22,490 nucleotides of DNA from an uncultured Alistipes sp. GTDB taxonomy: Bacteria; Bacteroidota; Bacteroidia; Bacteroidales; Rikenellaceae. Below are positions 14,526 to 22,476 of this stretch, piece by piece. The position numbers and the translations under genes are program-made. The notes beneath the pieces are model-generated. The model did no database searches. It was given only the letters and a program-made list of their open reading frames with translations, and was not told the DNA's origin. The DNA is taken from contig UQKD01000032.1 of NCBI GenBank assembly GCA_900541585.1, forward strand, positions 1 through 22,490, written 5' to 3'. Position 1 is the stretch's first letter, and each line of letters starts with the position of its first letter.

Positions 14526-15668
14526 ATGGCAAAGGTTTTAATTCTGGACCAATCAAAAAGCGTGCGAAACATTCTGCGCGAGCGGTTGGAGTATGAAGGG
14601 TTCTCGACGGAAGCCGTCGAGGACGAGGCTGCGGCCTCGGTATTGTGCGAGAAGATCCCGTTCGACGTGATTCTGTCCGACACGGAGTGCAAGGTTCCGG
14701 ATGCCGGTATCCCGTTCATAGCTCTCTCGTCCGACACGTCGATCGACACGGCGGTCGAGGCCGTGCGCAACGGAGCGCAGGATTTCCTCACCAAACCCAT
14801 CGACATGAACCGGCTGCTGCAATCGCTGCACCGCACCATCGACAATCCCAACCCCGCGCCCGCGCAGGCGCCCCCTGCCGCCGCACCCGTGCGCCGCAGC
14901 CGCCGGGCGCATCCCGCCGAGGCCGAACGGATCATCGGCGTCTCGCCCGAGATCGAGCACGTCCGCCAGCTGATCGACAAGGTGGCCCCGTGCGAGGCCC
15001 GGGTGCTGATCACGGGCGAAAACGGCACGGGAAAGGAACTCGTGGCCCGCTGGCTTCACGCCAAGAGTGTCCGCGCGGCGGCGCCGTTCGTCGAGGTCAA
15101 CTGCGCGGCCATTCCCTCCGAACTGATCGAGAGCGAACTGTTCGGCCACGAGCGCGGAGCCTTCACCTCGGCCGTCAAGCAGCGCAAGGGCAAGTTCGAG
15201 CAGGCCGACGGCGGCACGCTCTTCATGGACGAGATCGGCGACATGTCGCTCGCGGCGCAGGCCAAGGTGCTGCGCGCCCTGCAGGAGAGCCGCATCAGCC
15301 GCGTGGGCAGCGACAAGGACATCGAGGTCAACGTGCGGGTGGTGGCCGCCACGAACAAGAACCTGCGCGAAGAGATCCATAAGGGCAACTTCCGCGAAGA
15401 CCTCTACCACCGCCTCGCGGTGATCGTGGTTCGGGTTCCGCCGCTGCGCGAGCATGCCGGGGACATTCCGGCGCTGGTCGAGCATTTCATCCGCACGATC
15501 TCGGCCGAATACGGCTCCGTCCCCAAACCCATCGACGCCGATGCGCTGGCCGACCTGCAACGGATGCCGTGGAGCGGCAACATCCGCGAACTGCGCAACG
15601 TCATCGAGCGTCTGATCATCCTCTCCGGCGACCGCATCACGGCCCGCGACGTGAAGGAGTATTGCTGA
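14526..15668 (+). CDS. Sigma-54 AAA+ activator with shortened receiver and no HTH
   Basis: The 380 residues comprise a receiver-like domain (1-105), a Pro/Ala linker (108-125) and a sigma-54 interaction AAA+ domain (about 136-360). The AAA+ motifs are Walker A GENGTGKE (164-171), GAFTSA (211-216) in place of GAFTGA, Walker B TLFMDEIGD (231-239) and FREDLYHRL (289-297). The receiver keeps Asp8, Asp52 and Lys90, but only about ten residues separate Asp52 from the next strand (IPFIALS), roughly 15-20 fewer than normal, so phosphorylation control is doubtful. The chain ends at DVKEYC right after the AAA+ helper region and lacks the usual Fis-type DNA-binding domain. No sensor kinase gene is adjacent. 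It would activate sigma-54 promoters without specific DNA binding, or through a partner. Confidence 0.85.
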   Translation: MAKVLILDQSKSVRNILRERLEYEGFSTEAVEDEAAASVLCEKIPFDVILSDTECKVPDAGIPFIALSSDTSIDTAVEAVRNGAQDFLTKPIDMNRLLQSLHRTIDNPNPAPAQAPPAAAPVRRSRRAHPAEAERIIGVSPEIEHVRQLIDKVAPCEARVLITGENGTGKELVARWLHAKSVRAAAPFVEVNCAAIPSELIESELFGHERGAFTSAVKQRKGKFEQADGGTLFMDEIGDMSLAAQAKVLRALQESRISRVGSDKDIEVNVRVVAATNKNLREEIHKGNFREDLYHRLAVIVVRVPPLREHAGDIPALVEHFIRTISAEYGSVPKPIDADALADLQRMPWSGNIRELRNVIERLIILSGDRITARDVKEYC

Positions 15669-15675
15669 CGCCCCG

Positions 15676-15692
15676 CCCGCTTAAGAAGCGGG
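15676..15692. repeat. Hairpin repeat copy 1 (CCCGCTTAAGAAGCGGG)
   Basis: Perfect 7-bp stem with an AAG loop, 8 bp after the stop codon of the sigma-54 activator-like gene. A short TTTAATT tract follows, so it might also terminate transcription. Confidence 0.6.
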
Positions 15693-15740
15693 GTTTAATT
15701 GCGGCTGGCGGCTTCATCCCGCTCTCCGACCGGTTCTGCG

Positions 15741-15757
15741 CCCGGTTAAGAACCGGG
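15741..15757. repeat. Hairpin repeat copy 2 (CCCGGTTAAGAACCGGG)
   Basis: Same 7-3-7 hairpin as copy 1, but with G/C exchanged on both sides of the stem, so pairing is kept. It is followed by ATTTAGG, as is the reverse complement of copy 4 at 18132-18148. Confidence 0.6.
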
Positions 15758-15804
15758 ATTTAGGGAGGGGGCCGTTTTGCGGGCCGGTCGCGATTCTGCG
15801 CCCG

Positions 15805-15821
15805 CCCGGTTAAGAAGCGGG
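15805..15821. repeat. Hairpin repeat copy 3 (CCCGGTTAAGAAGCGGG)
   Basis: A third copy with one unpaired position. Like copy 2 it is preceded by TTCTGCGCCCG. It lies 6 bp beyond the stop of the HAD phosphatase gene and may form part of that gene's 3' end. Confidence 0.55.
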
Positions 15822-15827
15822 CCGGCG

Positions 15828-16478
15828 TTACAGCAGCCCCAGCAACTCGTCGGGACGATCGACCAGATGCCGCGCACCGGCGGCAACCAGTTCCGCACGG
15901 TCGCGGAAACCCCACGTCACACCCGCCCCGCGGACCCCTGCCGCCGCCGCGGTCTCGATGTCCACTCCCGAATCGCCGACGTAGAGCACGCGATCCTTCG
16001 CCACCCCCGTCAGCGCGAGAATCTCCTCCACGACTGCCGGGGAGGGTTTCAGCGGCACGCCGGGACGCTGCCCGAACACCGCGGCGAACGTCACGCCGGG
16101 AAAAAACAACCGGATCAGTTTCTCGGTCCCTGCCTGGAACTTGTTCGACGCCACGGCCAGCCCGACGCCGCGCCGCGCCAGTTCGCCCACCAACTCCAGA
16201 ATGCCGTCGTAGGGACGCGTATGGGCGTCGATGTGCTCGGTATAGTATTTCACGAAATCCGCACGTACCGCGGCGATGGTCTCCGGCGTGCGCAACGGTT
16301 CGGGCAAGGCCCGTTCCACGAGCCGCAGAATGCCGTTGCCCACGAAATGACAGTACTCCTCGTAGGTGTGCTGCGGCAGTCCCCGCACACCCAGCACGGC
16401 GTTGCATGCCACGGCCAGGTCGCCGATCGTGTCGAGCAGCGTGCCGTCGAGGTCGAAGATGACGAGTTCGGTTTTCAT
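15828..16478 (-). CDS. gph: HAD-family phosphatase, phosphoglycolate phosphatase-like
   Basis: This 216-residue haloacid-dehalogenase hydrolase has motif I FDLDGTLLD (nucleophile Asp9, general acid Asp11). A helical cap domain spans about 17-85, motif II is Ser111-Asn-Lys, motif III is the lysine in VPLKPSP (Lys144), and motif IV is GDSGVDIETA (168-177). Size and motif spacing fit the Gph/PGP subgroup that dephosphorylates 2-phosphoglycolate, but related enzymes act on other small phosphate esters, so the substrate is a guess. Its ATG overlaps the stop of the antiporter gene by 4 bp (ATGA), implying translational coupling. Confidence 0.85.
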   Translation of the reverse strand: MKTELVIFDLDGTLLDTIGDLAVACNAVLGVRGLPQHTYEEYCHFVGNGILRLVERALPEPLRTPETIAAVRADFVKYYTEHIDAHTRPYDGILELVGELARRGVGLAVASNKFQAGTEKLIRLFFPGVTFAAVFGQRPGVPLKPSPAVVEEILALTGVAKDRVLYVGDSGVDIETAAAAGVRGAGVTWGFRDRAELVAAGARHLVDRPDELLGLL

Positions 16479-17914
16479 TTTTTCCGTTTTATGTTCCATC
16501 CCACGGCCGCCACGAGCAGCGACATCAGCGGGGAGACGATGTTGAAAATGCAGTAGGGCGCGTAGACGAAGGTCGAGACGCCGAGCACCGTGGCCTGCGT
16601 CATACCGCACGAGTTCCACGGGATGAGCACCGAGCAGACCGTGGCGGAATCCTCCACCGAGCGGCTCAACAGCCGCTCTTCCAGCCCCCGGTCGGCGTAG
16701 AGGTCGCGGAAAAGCCGCCCCGAGAGGATGATCGAGATATACTGGTCGGCGGTGCAGAGGTTGAAGAAGATGCCCGCGCCGACGGTCGACGCCACGGCCG
16801 AAAAGGTGCGGCGGACCCAGCGCAGGAAGATCGCCGTCAGCGACCGCAGCATGCCGCTGCCGGTCATCACCCCGCCGAAGCACATGGCGCAGATGATCAG
16901 CCATACGGTGTTGAGCATCCCGGCCATACCCCGCGTGGCGACCAGTTCATCCAGCGGCGCGCTCCCCGTCGGGATGGCCGTGGGGCCGAAGCAGGTCATC
17001 AGCACCCCCTTGAACCCCAACATGAAATCCAACCCCTCGACACCCGCCACCCGGGCCACCATTTCGGGCTGCGCCAGGAGCATCGCCCCGCAGGCGAAGA
17101 CCACGGCCGAAAACAGCGTCACGATAGCCGGGAGTTTTCGCGCAATGAGTATTCCCGTGGCCAGCGGCACGACGAGCAGCCACGGCGTGATGCGGAACGT
17201 GGCAGCGAGCGCCGCGGCGTACATTTCAGCATGGGTCGAGGCTCCGTGGTCGAGCGCCAGGCCCGCGACGGCGAAGACCCCGAGGGCAATGAGCATCGAC
17301 GGCACGGTGGTGTAGAGCATGTAGCGGATGTGGGTGAAGACCCCGACGCCGACCGTCGACGAGGCCAGCACCGTCGTGTCGGAGAGCAGCGAGAGTTTGT
17401 CGCCGAAATAGGCTCCCGAGATGATGGCTCCGGCGACCCAGCCTTCGGGAAAGCCCATCGCCTGACCGATGCCCATGAGCGCCACGCCGATGGTGGCGAT
17501 GGTGGTCCACGACGATCCGGTCATCAGCGACACCACGGCGCAGATGGCGCACGAGGCGACGAGGAAGAACGACGGATGGAGGATTTGCAGTCCGTAGTAG
17601 ATCATCGTCGGGACCACGCCCGAGACCATCCACGTACCGGCGATGGCGCCGATCAGGAGCAGGATGACGATGGCCGACGCCGAGGCGCGGATGTTGTCGA
17701 TGATGGCTTCTTCGAGCACGGCCCAGCGGCAGCGGTAAATGCCGATCGAGAGCATCACGCAGACCGACGTGGCCGACAGCAGGGCGATCTGGCTTCCGCC
17801 GTTGATGGCGTCGCCGCCGAAGGCGCGGATCACGACGTAGAGGAGTCCCGTCAGCACCGCCAGCGGAATGGCCGACACCCACGGCGACGGCAGTTTTTCA
17901 GCGTTCGTCTTCAT
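16475..17914 (-). CDS. nhaC: Na+/H+ antiporter, NhaC family
   Basis: This 479-residue polytopic membrane protein has about twelve hydrophobic segments. Family signatures include SLMTGSSWTTIATIGVALMG, GAIISGAYFGDKLSLLSDTT and SCGMTQATVLGV near the C-terminus. NhaC proteins exchange Na+ (or a substrate such as malate/lactate in MleN relatives) for protons. Transport specificity within the family cannot be read from the sequence. It begins with a short basic cytoplasmic stretch and ends in KRKK. It is the upstream gene of a two-gene unit with the phosphatase. Confidence 0.88.
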   Translation of the reverse strand: MKTNAEKLPSPWVSAIPLAVLTGLLYVVIRAFGGDAINGGSQIALLSATSVCVMLSIGIYRCRWAVLEEAIIDNIRASASAIVILLLIGAIAGTWMVSGVVPTMIYYGLQILHPSFFLVASCAICAVVSLMTGSSWTTIATIGVALMGIGQAMGFPEGWVAGAIISGAYFGDKLSLLSDTTVLASSTVGVGVFTHIRYMLYTTVPSMLIALGVFAVAGLALDHGASTHAEMYAAALAATFRITPWLLVVPLATGILIARKLPAIVTLFSAVVFACGAMLLAQPEMVARVAGVEGLDFMLGFKGVLMTCFGPTAIPTGSAPLDELVATRGMAGMLNTVWLIICAMCFGGVMTGSGMLRSLTAIFLRWVRRTFSAVASTVGAGIFFNLCTADQYISIILSGRLFRDLYADRGLEERLLSRSVEDSATVCSVLIPWNSCGMTQATVLGVSTFVYAPYCIFNIVSPLMSLLVAAVGWNIKRKK

Positions 17915-17933
17915 ATTCTCTTTTTACGAGGGG

Positions 17934-17941
17934 CAAAAGTA
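17934..17941 (-). promoter_or_regulatory. -7 box (TAnnTTTG) for nhaC
   Basis: On the minus strand TACTTTTG fits the Bacteroidetes -7 element 20 bp upstream of the nhaC ATG. No -33 TTTG is found at the right distance. Confidence 0.35.
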
Positions 17942-18031
17942 CGAAAATTCTTCGGACTTGCGCCATCGGAACGCCCGAAACGCGGTTCCTCACAGGTGAC
18001 GACCGCGGTTTGGGCTGCGGGGCATAGCTAC

Positions 18032-18097
18032 CTTTTGTACTCAAAAGCACTAAACGCAGTCTGCGACTGCACTCGGTACTTTTTACGAAAAAAGTAC
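18032..18097. repeat. Cluster of three short inverted repeats
   Basis: CTTTTG-TACT-CAAAAG (18032-18047), GCAGTC-TGC-GACTGC (18056-18070) and GTACTTTTT-ACGA-AAAAAGTAC (18076-18097) follow one another closely. The first shares the TACCTTTTG-N4-CAAAAG pattern with the hairpin at 22453-22476, so a dispersed repeat family is likely. Confidence 0.5.
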
Positions 18098-18131
18098 AAA
18101 GAATCCCAGCAGCCGCAGCATGCGCCTAAAT

Positions 18132-18148
18132 CCCGGTTCTTGACCGGG
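18132..18148. repeat. Hairpin repeat copy 4, opposite orientation
   Basis: Its reverse complement reads CCCGGTCAAGAACCGGG followed by ATTTAGG, closely matching copy 2 at 15741-15757. Here one stem pair is a mismatch or wobble. Confidence 0.5.
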
Positions 18149-18206
18149 GGAGGGTACGTATTTCCGTCCTTATCGTATCCCGGAATCGTTTTTTTCGGGC
18201 CGGGGA

Positions 18207-18238
18207 TTTCCATATTTCCTTTTTTCTGCCTAACTTTG
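18207..18238 (+). promoter_or_regulatory. Candidate promoter of the cytochrome bd operon
   Basis: TTTC (18207-18210), a 20-nt spacer and TAACTTTG (18231-18238) match the Bacteroidetes promoter with one mismatch. The first start codon is 25 bp downstream. Confidence 0.5.
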
Positions 18239-18262
18239 ATAGAACATCCAACACGCAGCAAA

Positions 18263-18478
18263 ATGGAGACGCTCCGCAAAGTGATCCGGTTTTACGTCGA
18301 GGGATTCCGCGAAATGACCGTGGGACGGACCCTGTGGGCCATCATCCTCATCAAACTCTTCATCATGTTCGCCGTGCTGAAAGTCTTTTTCTTCCCCGAC
18401 CTGCTGGCGGGCAAAAGCCCCTCGGAAAAGGCCGGCTGCGTGCTGGAAAACCTGACCGATCCGAAGAACCGGCTATAA
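18263..18478 (+). CDS. DUF4492 small membrane protein, probable cytochrome bd accessory
   Basis: This 71-residue protein has a basic amphipathic N-terminus (METLRKVIRFYVEGFREM) and one membrane helix (about 23-45, TLWAIILIKLFIMFAVLKVFFF). A short polar tail follows. The length, the VIRFYVEGFREMTVGRTLW block and the position directly before cydA match the DUF4492 family. Small one-helix proteins encoded with cytochrome bd elsewhere (CydX, CydS) stabilise the oxidase. A similar job here is an inference from context. It starts at the ATG after the candidate promoter, 50 bp before cydA. Confidence 0.8.
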   Translation: METLRKVIRFYVEGFREMTVGRTLWAIILIKLFIMFAVLKVFFFPDLLAGKSPSEKAGCVLENLTDPKNRL

Positions 18479-18528
18479 GGACGACATCCCCACACGAATA
18501 CAAACGACTATAAAGCCAACCTTACACT

Positions 18529-20094
18529 ATGCTTTCCGACTACCTATCCACCGTCGACTGGTCACGCGCACAGTTCGCCATGACAGCCATCTACCACTGG
18601 CTGTTCGTCCCGCTGACGCTCGGACTGGGCTTCCTCATCGCCATCATGGAGACCCTTTACGTCCGCACGAAAGACCCTTTCTGGCTCCGCACGACCAAAT
18701 TCTGGATGCGCCTGTTCGGCATCAACTTCGCCATCGGCGTGGCCACGGGCCTGATCCTCGAGTTCGAATTCGGGACCAACTGGTCCAACTACTCCCACTT
18801 CGTGGGCGACATCTTCGGCGCCCCGCTGGCCATCGAGGGCATCTTCGCCTTCTTCCTCGAATCGACCTTCATCGCCGTGATGTTCTTCGGCTGGCGCAAG
18901 GTGAGCCGGGGTTTCCACCTCACGGCCACATGGCTCACGGCCTTCGGCGCCAACCTCTCGGCATGGTGGATTCTGGTCGCCAACTCGTGGATGCAGTACC
19001 CCGTGGGGTGCGACTTCAACCTCGAAACCGTGCGTAACGAGATGACCTCGTTCTCGGCCGTGGCGCTGTCGCCCGTGGCGGTCAACAAGTTTTTCCACAC
19101 CGTCACTTCGTCGTTCGTCCTGGCGGCGCTGTTCGTCGTGGGCGTCAGCGCATGGTACCTGCTGCGCCGGCGCGAGCAGCAGATGGCCCGCAGGAGCATC
19201 GCCATCGCCTCGGCCTTCGGGTTCGTCTTCGCGCTCGTCACGGCCTTCACGGGCGACCGTTCGGGGGCCATCGTCGCGCGCGTGCAGCCCATGAAACTGG
19301 CGGCCATGGAGGCGCTCTACGACGGACAGGAGGGCGCCCCGCTCACGGCCGTCGGCATCCTGCGCCCCGAGGCGCAGCGGACGAACGACGACGACGCCTT
19401 CTATTTCAAGATCGACATTCCGAAGATGCTTTCGCTGATGAGTTTCCGCTCTGCCGACGCATTCGTTCCGGGCATCAACGACCTGGTTTACGGCAACGAG
19501 AAGTACGGCGTGATGTCGGCCGCAGAAAAGATCGAACGGGGGCGCGTGGCCGTCGAGGAGCTGGGACGCTACCGCACCGCCCGCAAGAAGGGCGACACGG
19601 CGGCCATCGCCGAGATCGAAGCCAAATTCGACCGCTCGACGCCCCGGGGTGCGGAGTTCCTGCGCGAGCATTTCGCCTATTTCGGCTACGGCTACCTCGA
19701 TTCGCCGCAGCAGATCGTGCCCGACGTGCCGCTGCTGTTCTACTCGTTCCGCGTGATGGTAGGCGCCGGCTGCTTCTTCATCCTGCTGCTGGGCCTCGTT
19801 TGGTGGCTGAATCGCCGCGACCGCCTCGCCTCGAAACGCTGGCTGCTGTGGACGGCCGTGTGGACCGTCCCGCTGGCCTACCTCGCCTCGCAGGCCGGGT
19901 GGGTCGTCGCCGAGGTCGGACGTCAGCCATGGGCCATCCAGGACCTGATGCCCGTGGGCGTCGCCGCCTCGAAAATCCCCAGCGGATCGGTCTCCACGAC
20001 CTTCTTCATCTTTCTGGCGCTGTTCACGGCGCTGCTCATCGCCGAGTTGAGCATTCTGTTCCGGCAAATCAAAACAGGCCCTAAAAACGACTAA
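18529..20094 (+). CDS. cydA: Cytochrome bd quinol oxidase subunit I
   Basis: This 521-residue integral membrane protein reduces O2 to water with electrons from menaquinol. The haem ligands can be placed: His23 in YHWLFVPLTLG (E. coli His19), His190 in KFFHTVTSSF (His186) and Met410 in SFRVMVGAG (Met393). Glu103 and Glu111 lie in IEGIFAFFLEST, and the conserved GWVVAEVGRQPW is at 457-468. The quinol-loop motif QPMKLAAME (253-261) is followed by an extended charged region up to about residue 395. The gene is followed 3 bp later by cydB. In anaerobic gut Bacteroidales this oxidase serves low-oxygen respiration and oxygen scavenging. Confidence 0.96.
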   Translation: MLSDYLSTVDWSRAQFAMTAIYHWLFVPLTLGLGFLIAIMETLYVRTKDPFWLRTTKFWMRLFGINFAIGVATGLILEFEFGTNWSNYSHFVGDIFGAPLAIEGIFAFFLESTFIAVMFFGWRKVSRGFHLTATWLTAFGANLSAWWILVANSWMQYPVGCDFNLETVRNEMTSFSAVALSPVAVNKFFHTVTSSFVLAALFVVGVSAWYLLRRREQQMARRSIAIASAFGFVFALVTAFTGDRSGAIVARVQPMKLAAMEALYDGQEGAPLTAVGILRPEAQRTNDDDAFYFKIDIPKMLSLMSFRSADAFVPGINDLVYGNEKYGVMSAAEKIERGRVAVEELGRYRTARKKGDTAAIAEIEAKFDRSTPRGAEFLREHFAYFGYGYLDSPQQIVPDVPLLFYSFRVMVGAGCFFILLLGLVWWLNRRDRLASKRWLLWTAVWTVPLAYLASQAGWVVAEVGRQPWAIQDLMPVGVAASKIPSGSVSTTFFIFLALFTALLIAELSILFRQIKTGPKND

Positions 20095-20097
20095 ACC

Positions 20098-21240
20098 ATG
20101 GATACAATAACCCTACTCCAACACTACTGGTGGCTGATCATTTCGCTTTTGGGAGCCATCCTGGTCTTCCTGATGTTCGTGCAGGGCGGGCAGGCGCTGC
20201 TCTACACGATCGGCCGCACGGAAGAAGAGCGCAACATGCTCGTCAACTCGCTGGGCCGCAAGTGGGAGTTCACCTTCACGACGCTCGTGACGTTCGGCGG
20301 GGCGTTCTTCGCCTCGTTCCCGCTCTTCTACTCCACGTCGTTCGGCGGGGCCTTCTACGTCTGGATGGCCATTCTCTTCTGCTTCGTCCTGCAGGCCGTG
20401 GCCTACGAATACCGCCGCAAACCGGCCAACGTCTTCGGCGAAAGGACCTTCAACGCCTTCCTGCTGATCAACGGCGTGCTGGGCCCGCTGCTGATCGGCA
20501 CGGCCGTGGGAACCTTCTTCACGGGGGCGGAATTCACCGTCGACCGGCTCAACCTGGCCAACCAGGGCGGTGCGGCGGTGATCTCGCAGTGGGCGACGCC
20601 GTGGCACGGGCTGGAAGCCGTCGCCGAGTGGCGCAACGTCCTGCTGGGCGTGTCGGTGGCGCTGCTGGCCGTGACGCTGGCCTGCCAGTACTTCATGAAC
20701 AACATCGACGACGAGGTGATCTTCCGGCGGGCGGCACACCGCATGCGCACGTTCGCCGTCCTGTTCGTGGTCTGCTTCGTGACGTGGCTCGTGGCGCTCG
20801 TCCTTGCCGACGGCCGGGCTGTCGATGCCGCGGGCCGAATCTCCGTCGAACCCTACAAATACCTCCACAACCTCGTGGAGATGCCCTGCGTCACGGCCGT
20901 GCTGCTCCTCGGTGTGGTTTCGGTGCTGTGGAGCGTCTGGCTGGGGTGGCGCGGCAACCGCCATGCGATCTGGTTCGGAGGCGCCGGCACGGTGCTCACG
21001 GTGCTGTCGCTGCTGCTGCTCGCAGGATGGAACAACACGGCCTACTACCCTTCGCTCACGGACATGCAGTCGTCGCTGACGATCTATAACTCCTCGTCGA
21101 GTCTCTTCACGCTCCGCACGATGGCGTGGGTCTCGCTGTTCGTGCCGTTCGTGGCGGCCTACATCTGGTACGCCTGGCGTGCGATGAACCGCCAGGCGAT
21201 CACCCGCGAGGAGATCCGCGGCGACGACCACCAGTATTGA
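20098..21240 (+). CDS. cydB: Cytochrome bd quinol oxidase subunit II
   Basis: This 380-residue membrane protein with eight or more hydrophobic segments pairs with CydA and supports haem insertion. Family features are the N-terminal helix WWLIISLLGAILVFLMFVQGG, FTFTTLVTFGGAFFASFPLFY (about 58-78), VLQAVAYEYRRKP (about 99-111) and the internal GPLLIGTAVGTFFTGAEF. The last gene of the operon, it ends just before a strong terminator. Confidence 0.95.
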   Translation: MDTITLLQHYWWLIISLLGAILVFLMFVQGGQALLYTIGRTEEERNMLVNSLGRKWEFTFTTLVTFGGAFFASFPLFYSTSFGGAFYVWMAILFCFVLQAVAYEYRRKPANVFGERTFNAFLLINGVLGPLLIGTAVGTFFTGAEFTVDRLNLANQGGAAVISQWATPWHGLEAVAEWRNVLLGVSVALLAVTLACQYFMNNIDDEVIFRRAAHRMRTFAVLFVVCFVTWLVALVLADGRAVDAAGRISVEPYKYLHNLVEMPCVTAVLLLGVVSVLWSVWLGWRGNRHAIWFGGAGTVLTVLSLLLLAGWNNTAYYPSLTDMQSSLTIYNSSSSLFTLRTMAWVSLFVPFVAAYIWYAWRAMNRQAITREEIRGDDHQY

Positions 21241-21242
21241 AC

Positions 21243-21274
21243 AAAAAAGCGGGGGCTTCGGCCTCCGCTTTTTT
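21243..21274. terminator. Bidirectional intrinsic terminator between cydB and fabI
   Basis: AAAAAAGCGGGGGC (21243-21256), loop TTCG and GCCTCCGCTTTTTT (21261-21274) form a 14-bp stem with one G-T wobble. A/T tracts on both sides allow it to stop transcripts from cydB (plus) and fabI (minus). Confidence 0.9.
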
Positions 21275-21291
21275 ATCAACCCGCTCCCGGT

Positions 21292-22164
21292 CTATTTCTC
21301 CTCTTTGTCCCCGAACGGATACTGGTTCTGGTGCACGTCCTCGAACCGCATGCCCTTCTCGTAGGTCTTCATGGCGCGGCGCGACATGCCCATCGACGAG
21401 AATCCGCCGTCGTGGTAGAGGTTCTGCATCGTGACCTTGCGCGTGAGGTCCGAGAAAAGCGTCAGCACGTAGTCCGCACAATCTTCGGCCGTGGCGTTGC
21501 CCAGCGGCGACATGTTCTCGGCGAAACCCATCAGGTCGCCCAGCCCTAGCACGCCGCTTCCGGCCGTGGTCGGCGTCGGCGACTGCGACACGGTGTTGAT
21601 GCGCACATGCTTCTCGCGGCCGTAGATGTAGCCGAAGCTGCGGGCTATGGACTCCAGCAGCGCCTTGGCGTCGGCCATGTCGTTGTAACCGTAGAGCGTG
21701 CGCTGCGCGGCGATGTACGAAAGGGCCACGATCGAACCCCAGTCGTTGATGGCGTCCTTCTTGCGGGCCACCTGGATGGCCTTGTGGAACGAGATGGCCG
21801 AAATATCGAGCGTCTTCGAGAGGTAGTCGTAATCCAGATCGTCGTACGTACGGCCCTTGCGGACGTTGGGCGACATGCCGATCGAGTGGAGCATGAAGTC
21901 GAACTTGCCGCCGAAATGCTCCATCGTCTTGTCGATCAGGTTCTCCAGATCCTCGACGCTCGTGGCGTCGGCCGGAACGACAATCGTATTGCATTTTTCG
22001 GCCAGCTTCGAGATGGTTCCCATGCGGATAGATACGGCAGTATTGGTGAGGACGATTTCGGCTCCCTCCTCCACGGCTCGTTCCGCCACTTTCCAGGCGA
22101 TCGACTGCTCGTTGAGTGCTCCGAAAATCAGACCTTTCTTTCCTTTCAATAAATTGTATGCCAT
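21292..22164 (-). CDS. fabI: Enoyl-[acyl-carrier-protein] reductase
   Basis: This 290-residue short-chain-dehydrogenase-type enzyme reduces trans-2-enoyl-ACP in the last step of each fatty-acid elongation round. The NAD-binding start is GLIFGALNEQSIAW (11-24). The catalytic residues are Tyr150 (ALSY), Tyr160 and Lys167 in YNDMADAK, the Y-x6-K spacing specific to FabI. SIGMSP (94-99) and the mobile loop SQSPTPTTAGSGV also fit. It is about 30 residues longer than E. coli FabI, mainly through a C-terminal tail (FEDVHQNQYPFGDKEEK), which I recall from Bacteroidetes homologues. It is monocistronic, with a TATATTTG box upstream. Confidence 0.96.
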   Translation of the reverse strand: MAYNLLKGKKGLIFGALNEQSIAWKVAERAVEEGAEIVLTNTAVSIRMGTISKLAEKCNTIVVPADATSVEDLENLIDKTMEHFGGKFDFMLHSIGMSPNVRKGRTYDDLDYDYLSKTLDISAISFHKAIQVARKKDAINDWGSIVALSYIAAQRTLYGYNDMADAKALLESIARSFGYIYGREKHVRINTVSQSPTPTTAGSGVLGLGDLMGFAENMSPLGNATAEDCADYVLTLFSDLTRKVTMQNLYHDGGFSSMGMSRRAMKTYEKGMRFEDVHQNQYPFGDKEEK

Positions 22165-22188
22165 CGTAATTCAGTTTAAAAATTCGGA

Positions 22189-22196
22189 CAAATATA
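22189..22196 (-). promoter_or_regulatory. -7 box (TAnnTTTG) for fabI
   Basis: On the minus strand TATATTTG fits the Bacteroidetes -7 element, 25 bp before the fabI ATG. The matching -33 TTTG is not seen at 19-20 nt. Confidence 0.45.
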
Positions 22197-22452
22197 ACAA
22201 TTATTTTTGAATTGGCCCACCGACCGCCCCCAAACGGCCCCGAGTGCTGTCCCTGCTGTGGCCGCCCGACATTCCTTCATTTGGGCTCGGCCTGACAGGC
22301 GAACGCACGAACAAAGCGTCTTCGCCCCTGTTCGTGTGCTCGTCTGTTCGTGGGGCACATTTCCTTTTTTCATACACTGCGCCTTTGCTGCGGCTGTTCA
22401 CTGCCGCTTTTTGGTCGGCAGCTATTTGCGGCTGTCACCGCAGGGGGGGGGT

Positions 22453-22476
22453 GTACCTTTTGCCACCAAAAGGTAC
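22453..22476. repeat. Hairpin repeat GTACCTTTTG/CAAAAGGTAC
   Basis: A perfect 10-bp inverted repeat with a CCAC loop, followed by AAAACACC. It shares the CTTTTG-N4-CAAAAG core with the hairpin at 18032-18047 and looks like a dispersed intergenic repeat. Confidence 0.5.

Larger units (their letters stand above)
17915..18262. other. Gene-free spacer with clustered hairpins
   Basis: This 348-bp divergent region between nhaC and the cyd operon has no coding signal I trust. It contains the two flanking promoter elements and four hairpins: 18032-18047, 18056-18070, 18076-18097 and 18132-18148. The last is a copy of the CCCGGTT family. The clustering suggests a dispersed repeat insertion. Confidence 0.5.

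Noticed and set aside
18562..20067. 501-residue antisense frame across cydA, and a similar one across cydB
   Set aside because: Both are highly charged, motif-free products of high GC third positions opposite clearly functional genes.
22176..22373. 65-residue minus frame upstream of fabI
   Set aside because: It overlaps the fabI promoter region, has no family resemblance and ends in sequence typical of non-coding spacer.
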